DNA from: Bacillota bacterium
GTDB lineage: Bacteria; Bacillota; Clostridia; Peptostreptococcales; Anaerovoracaceae
Direction: 5' to 3'
DNA: 7,428 nt
NCBI GenBank assembly: GCA_017621195.1
Contig: JAGATO010000271.1
Coordinates: forward strand, 1 to 7,428
Shown here: positions 4,816 through 7,428 of the stretch, piece after piece
Numbering within the stretch: the first letter of the stretch is position 1
How the letters are laid out: each line of letters starts with the position of its first letter
Notes under the pieces: generated by a model
Database searches by the model: none
What the model was told of the DNA's origin: nothing
Seen by the model: only the letters and a program-made list of their open reading frames with translations
Position numbers and translations under genes: made by a program

Positions 4816-6876
4816 ATGACACAAGCGCAAAATAAAAACCAAAACAACCAGGCCAGCAATGGCAGTTCCGGCGGCTATCCGAACTACGGGCCCAACGGAA
4901 ACTACGACTACCGGCCTGGTCAGGGTCACAACCGGCCCAACGGTCAAAACGGCTACAACGGCCAGATCGATCCCAACGGAAATGGGCCGCGCCGTCCGCA
5001 AAAGCCGAAAAAATCGCTGTTGTACTACTACACCATCGTCATGTTGGCCGTACTGTGCTTCAACATCTTTCTGGCTCCGCTGATCAATGAAGCTCAAAGC
5101 ACCGTGGAAGCCACCACCTACGATACCTTTCTGGATATGGTGGACAAGGGGCAGGTTCAAGTGGTTGAAATCACTACCGATACCATTTACTTCTCTCCCA
5201 CCGATTCCGCCGTAGAAAATCTGGAAAATCCCGATGTCAAGGTATATACCACCGGAAACATGAACGATCCCAACCTGGTCGCAACCCTGCGTGAAGCGAA
5301 AGTCACCTTCGGGCGCGTCAAGGATCCGCAACCCTCTGCCCTTAGCAAATTCATCAGCAACTTCGTCTTCCCCATCCTGTTCTTCGTCATCCTGGGAAAT
5401 CTGATGAGCCGGATGATGGCCAAGCGCATGGGTGGCCCCGGCATGATGGGCATGGGAAAGAGCAACGTCAAGGAATACGAAGCCAGCGTGGACGGAAAGA
5501 CCTTCGCCGACGTGGCCGGTCAGGATGAGGCGAAGGAAGCCCTCACCGAAATCGTGGACTTCCTCCACAACCCGGACCGCTACAAAGAGGTCGGCGCCAA
5601 GATGCCCAAAGGCGCGCTGCTGGTCGGCCCTCCGGGAACGGGTAAAACCCTGCTGGCCAAAGCAGTTGCCGGCGAAGCCAAGGTTCCCTTCTTCTCCGTT
5701 TCCGGTTCGGAATTCGTTGAAATGTTCGTGGGCATGGGCGCTGCCCGCGTCCGCGACCTGTTCGATCAGGCGGAAAAGAAAGCGCCCTGCATCATCTTCA
5801 TCGATGAAATCGATACCATCGGCAAGAAGCGCGACAGCGGTCAGGGCATCGGCGGAAACGACGAGCGCGAACAGACCCTGAACCAGTTATTGACCGAAAT
5901 GGACGGCTTCGATGTGGGAAAGGGCATCGTGGTCCTGGCGGCAAGCAACCGTCCCGAGACCCTGGACAAGGCGCTGCTGCGTCCCGGTCGCTTCGACCGT
6001 CGCATCCCCGTGGAGCTTCCTGACCTGAAGGGCCGCGAAGCCATCCTGAAGGTACACGCACAGAACGTGAAGTACGATCCGCAGATCGACTTTAACGCCA
6101 TCGCCCGGGCAACCGCCGGAGCCTCCGGCGCCGAGCTTGCCAACATCATCAACGAAGCGGCGCTGCGGGCCGTCCGCGATCATCGCACTCAGGTCTCCCA
6201 GGCTGACCTGGAAGAATCGGTAGAGACGGTCATCGCCGGTTACCAGAGAAAGAACGCCGTGATTTCCAGCCGCGAGCGAAACATCATCGCCTACCACGAG
6301 ATCGGCCACGCGTTGGTTGCCGCGAAAAACAGGAATAGCGCGCCGGTTCACAAGATCACCATCATCCCCAGAACCTCCGGCGCTCTTGGCTACACCATGC
6401 AGGTGGAAGAAGGGGAAAAGGTGCTGCTGTCCAAGGAAGAAGCCTACGAGAAGATCATGACCTACACCGGCGGCCGCGCTGCCGAGGAGCTGGTCTTCCA
6501 CTCCATCACCTCCGGTGCATCCAACGATATCGAGCAGGCAACCAAGCTTGCCCGCGCCATGGTCACCCGCTACGGCATGAGCGACAACTTCGACATGGTT
6601 GCTCTGGAAACCGTCTCCGGCCAGTATCTGGGCGGCGATACGGCCCTGGCCTGCTCTGCACAGACGGCTGCCAAGATCGACGAAGAGGTCATCACCATGG
6701 TGAAGGAAGCTCACCGGAAGGCCCTGGCCATCCTGAAGGAAAACGAAGCCAAGCTCCACGAGCTGGCGGAATACCTTCTGGAAAAGGAAACCATCACCGG
6801 CGAAGAGTTCATGAAGATCCTGAATCAGCCGTCCAAGTACGGCGCTATTCCGGAGCCCGCATCCACTGAAGCATAA
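4816..6876 (+). CDS. ftsH: ATP-dependent zinc metalloprotease FtsH with N-terminal low-complexity extension
   Basis: A 686-residue membrane-anchored AAA+ protease; as a hexamer FtsH unfolds and degrades membrane and short-lived cytosolic proteins. Residues 1-66 form an unusual Asn/Gly/Pro-rich tail, basic at its end (RRPQKPKK). Then come TM1 (about 68-90), an extracytoplasmic domain (about 91-178), TM2 (about 179-197) and the AAA domain. That domain shows Walker A GPPGTGKT (271-278), pore loop FVGM (304-307), Walker B IIFIDE (326-331) and a second region of homology with candidate arginine fingers R389 and R392. The peptidase domain has HEIGH (494-498, commonly HEAGH), giving zinc ligands H494 and H498 with catalytic E495, and the third ligand D571 in SGASNDI. 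The ATG at 4816 is chosen because AAGGGGG ends 10 nt before it; an in-frame ATG at 4675 lies inside marR and would add 47 unlikely residues. Downstream is a strong terminator. Confidence 0.97.
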   Translation: MTQAQNKNQNNQASNGSSGGYPNYGPNGNYDYRPGQGHNRPNGQNGYNGQIDPNGNGPRRPQKPKKSLLYYYTIVMLAVLCFNIFLAPLINEAQSTVEATTYDTFLDMVDKGQVQVVEITTDTIYFSPTDSAVENLENPDVKVYTTGNMNDPNLVATLREAKVTFGRVKDPQPSALSKFISNFVFPILFFVILGNLMSRMMAKRMGGPGMMGMGKSNVKEYEASVDGKTFADVAGQDEAKEALTEIVDFLHNPDRYKEVGAKMPKGALLVGPPGTGKTLLAKAVAGEAKVPFFSVSGSEFVEMFVGMGAARVRDLFDQAEKKAPCIIFIDEIDTIGKKRDSGQGIGGNDEREQTLNQLLTEMDGFDVGKGIVVLAASNRPETLDKALLRPGRFDRRIPVELPDLKGREAILKVHAQNVKYDPQIDFNAIARATAGASGAELANIINEAALRAVRDHRTQVSQADLEESVETVIAGYQRKNAVISSRERNIIAYHEIGHALVAAKNRNSAPVHKITIIPRTSGALGYTMQVEEGEKVLLSKEEAYEKIMTYTGGRAAEELVFHSITSGASNDIEQATKLARAMVTRYGMSDNFDMVALETVSGQYLGGDTALACSAQTAAKIDEEVITMVKEAHRKALAILKENEAKLHELAEYLLEKETITGEEFMKILNQPSKYGAIPEPASTEA

Positions 6877-6920
6877 CACATCAAATCAAAACCGAAACGC
6901 CGCAGAGTCTGCGGATTGGA

Positions 6921-6958
6921 AACAGCGTTCAGCCCACATGGGCGGACGCTGTTTTTTT
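6921..6958 (+). terminator. Rho-independent terminator of the marR-ftsH unit
   Basis: AACAGCGT (6921-6928) pairs with ACGCTGTT (6946-6953), with an inner GCCC/GGGC stem (6932-6935 and 6940-6943), and the 3' arm runs into seven T residues (6952-6958). A smaller hairpin CCGCAG-AGT-CTGCGG (6900-6914) precedes it. The position, 45 nt after the ftsH stop, fits the end of that transcript. Confidence 0.92.
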
Positions 6959-7017
6959 GTTCCGCCCGAAACGACTTCCATTGAAATAAATTCTTTGACG
7001 AATGAGGGAGAATCCTG

Positions 7018-7046
7018 TTGACGAACGGGGGATGGGGGCGTAAAGT
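7018..7046 (+). promoter_or_regulatory. Candidate sigma-A promoter for the M20 amidohydrolase gene
   Basis: TTGACG (7018-7023) and TAAAGT (7041-7046) are 17 nt apart; five of six -35 bases and four of six -10 bases match consensus. TTGACGAA is also present 23 bp upstream (6995-7002), so an operator repeat is possible. The leader, about 55 nt, contains a small TGCTGC/GCAGCA hairpin (7065-7083) before the ribosome binding site. Confidence 0.65.
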
Positions 7047-7107
7047 GGAGGCGTAACCATACTGTGCTGCGTATCTGGCAGCAGCGAGAAAGAAAGGATG
7101 ATGATAG

Positions 7108-7428
7108 TTGGATATCAAACGCGAAGTCAAAGAGCTGGAGCAGGATATGATTGAGCTCCGCCGAACCTTTCATCGGCACCCCGAACTGGGTCTTCATGAG
7201 GTGTGGACCTCCGGTGTCATTGAACGTTATCTGCAAGATCTGGGACTGGATGTCCGCCGCTGCACCGACACCGGCGTTATCGGCGTACTGAAGGGCGACT
7301 ATCCGGGAAAGACCATCATGCTGCGCTGCGACATTGATGCCCTTCCCGTCACGGAAGAAACCGGTCTTCCCTTCGCCTCGGAACATCCCGGACGGATGCA
7401 CGCCTGCGGTCACGACGGCCACATGGCG
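7108..7428 (+). CDS. M20-family metallopeptidase/amidohydrolase (N-terminal 107 codons)
   Basis: The start of a cytoplasmic metal-dependent amidohydrolase of the M20 (M20D-like) family, which contains N-acyl-amino-acid, hippurate and related aminoacylases. LRRTFHRHPELGLHE (from residue 17) is the family's N-terminal signature. LRCDIDALPVTEETGLPF is the conserved core strand and loop, and MHACGHDGHMA (97-107) contains the expected metal ligands C100 and H102. The remaining ligands and the dimerisation domain lie beyond the window. The start is TTG: a TAG stop lies immediately upstream in frame (7105-7107), and GAAAGGA (7092-7098) is 9 nt before it. An in-frame ATG at 7147 with GGAG six nt upstream is the alternative and would cut 13 residues from an N-terminus that looks family-like. 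The exact substrate cannot be told. The gene has its own promoter after the ftsH terminator. Confidence 0.93.
   Translation, partial: MDIKREVKELEQDMIELRRTFHRHPELGLHEVWTSGVIERYLQDLGLDVRRCTDTGVIGVLKGDYPGKTIMLRCDIDALPVTEETGLPFASEHPGRMHACGHDGHMA

Noticed and set aside
7098..7154. ATG-ATG start of an 18-codon frame at the M20 gene
   Set aside because: The ATGs overlap or touch the Shine-Dalgarno sequence and the frame ends quickly at TGA; the TTG at 7108 has proper spacing and the conserved protein.

Overview
This window looks like a chromosomal segment from an anaerobic member of the Bacillota, probably class Clostridia. The basis is the type of MetRS and FtsH, the strong AGGAGG-like ribosome binding sites, the sigma-A type promoters and the use of TTG starts. 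This is inference; no species can be named from the sequence alone. The genes are moderately GC-rich, while the central intergenic region is strikingly AT-rich.

Layout. (1) Positions 1-1616, minus strand: the first 538 codons of metG (methionyl-tRNA synthetase), with its own promoter. (2) 1617-1857: a GC-rich spacer with short repeats, ending in a 21-bp tandem duplication that covers the stop codon of the next gene. (3) 1858-2748, minus strand: a histidine-phosphatase (phosphoglycerate-mutase-like) protein with an unusual hydrophilic insertion containing a duplicated 9-residue unit; its promoter has a perfect TATAAT. (4) 2779-4235: about 1.4 kb with no gene I can support, but full of structure. 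It holds a GC-rich double-hairpin element with an 84-bp period, a regular lattice of CTATA/TATAG boxes (35-bp units, mostly 15 bp apart), an orphan terminator-like hairpin, a 33-bp tandem repeat and an operator-like dyad just before the next gene. (5) 4236-4715, plus strand: a MarR-family regulator. (6) 4816-6876, plus strand: ftsH, the membrane ATP-dependent zinc protease, with a long Asn/Gly/Pro-rich N-terminal extension and a strong terminator after it. (7) 7108-7428, plus strand: the start of an M20-family amidohydrolase with its own promoter and a TTG start.

How the genes relate. marR and ftsH are co-directional and 100 bp apart with no visible terminator between them, so they probably form a two-gene operon controlled by MarR through the upstream dyad. 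metG and the phosphatase gene run the other way, each with its own promoter. The M20 gene is a separate unit behind the ftsH terminator.

The most noteworthy observation is the 3072-3461 lattice: seven units bounded by inverted CTATA/TATAG boxes at a fixed 34-35 bp length with variable interiors. I do not recognise it as any described element.
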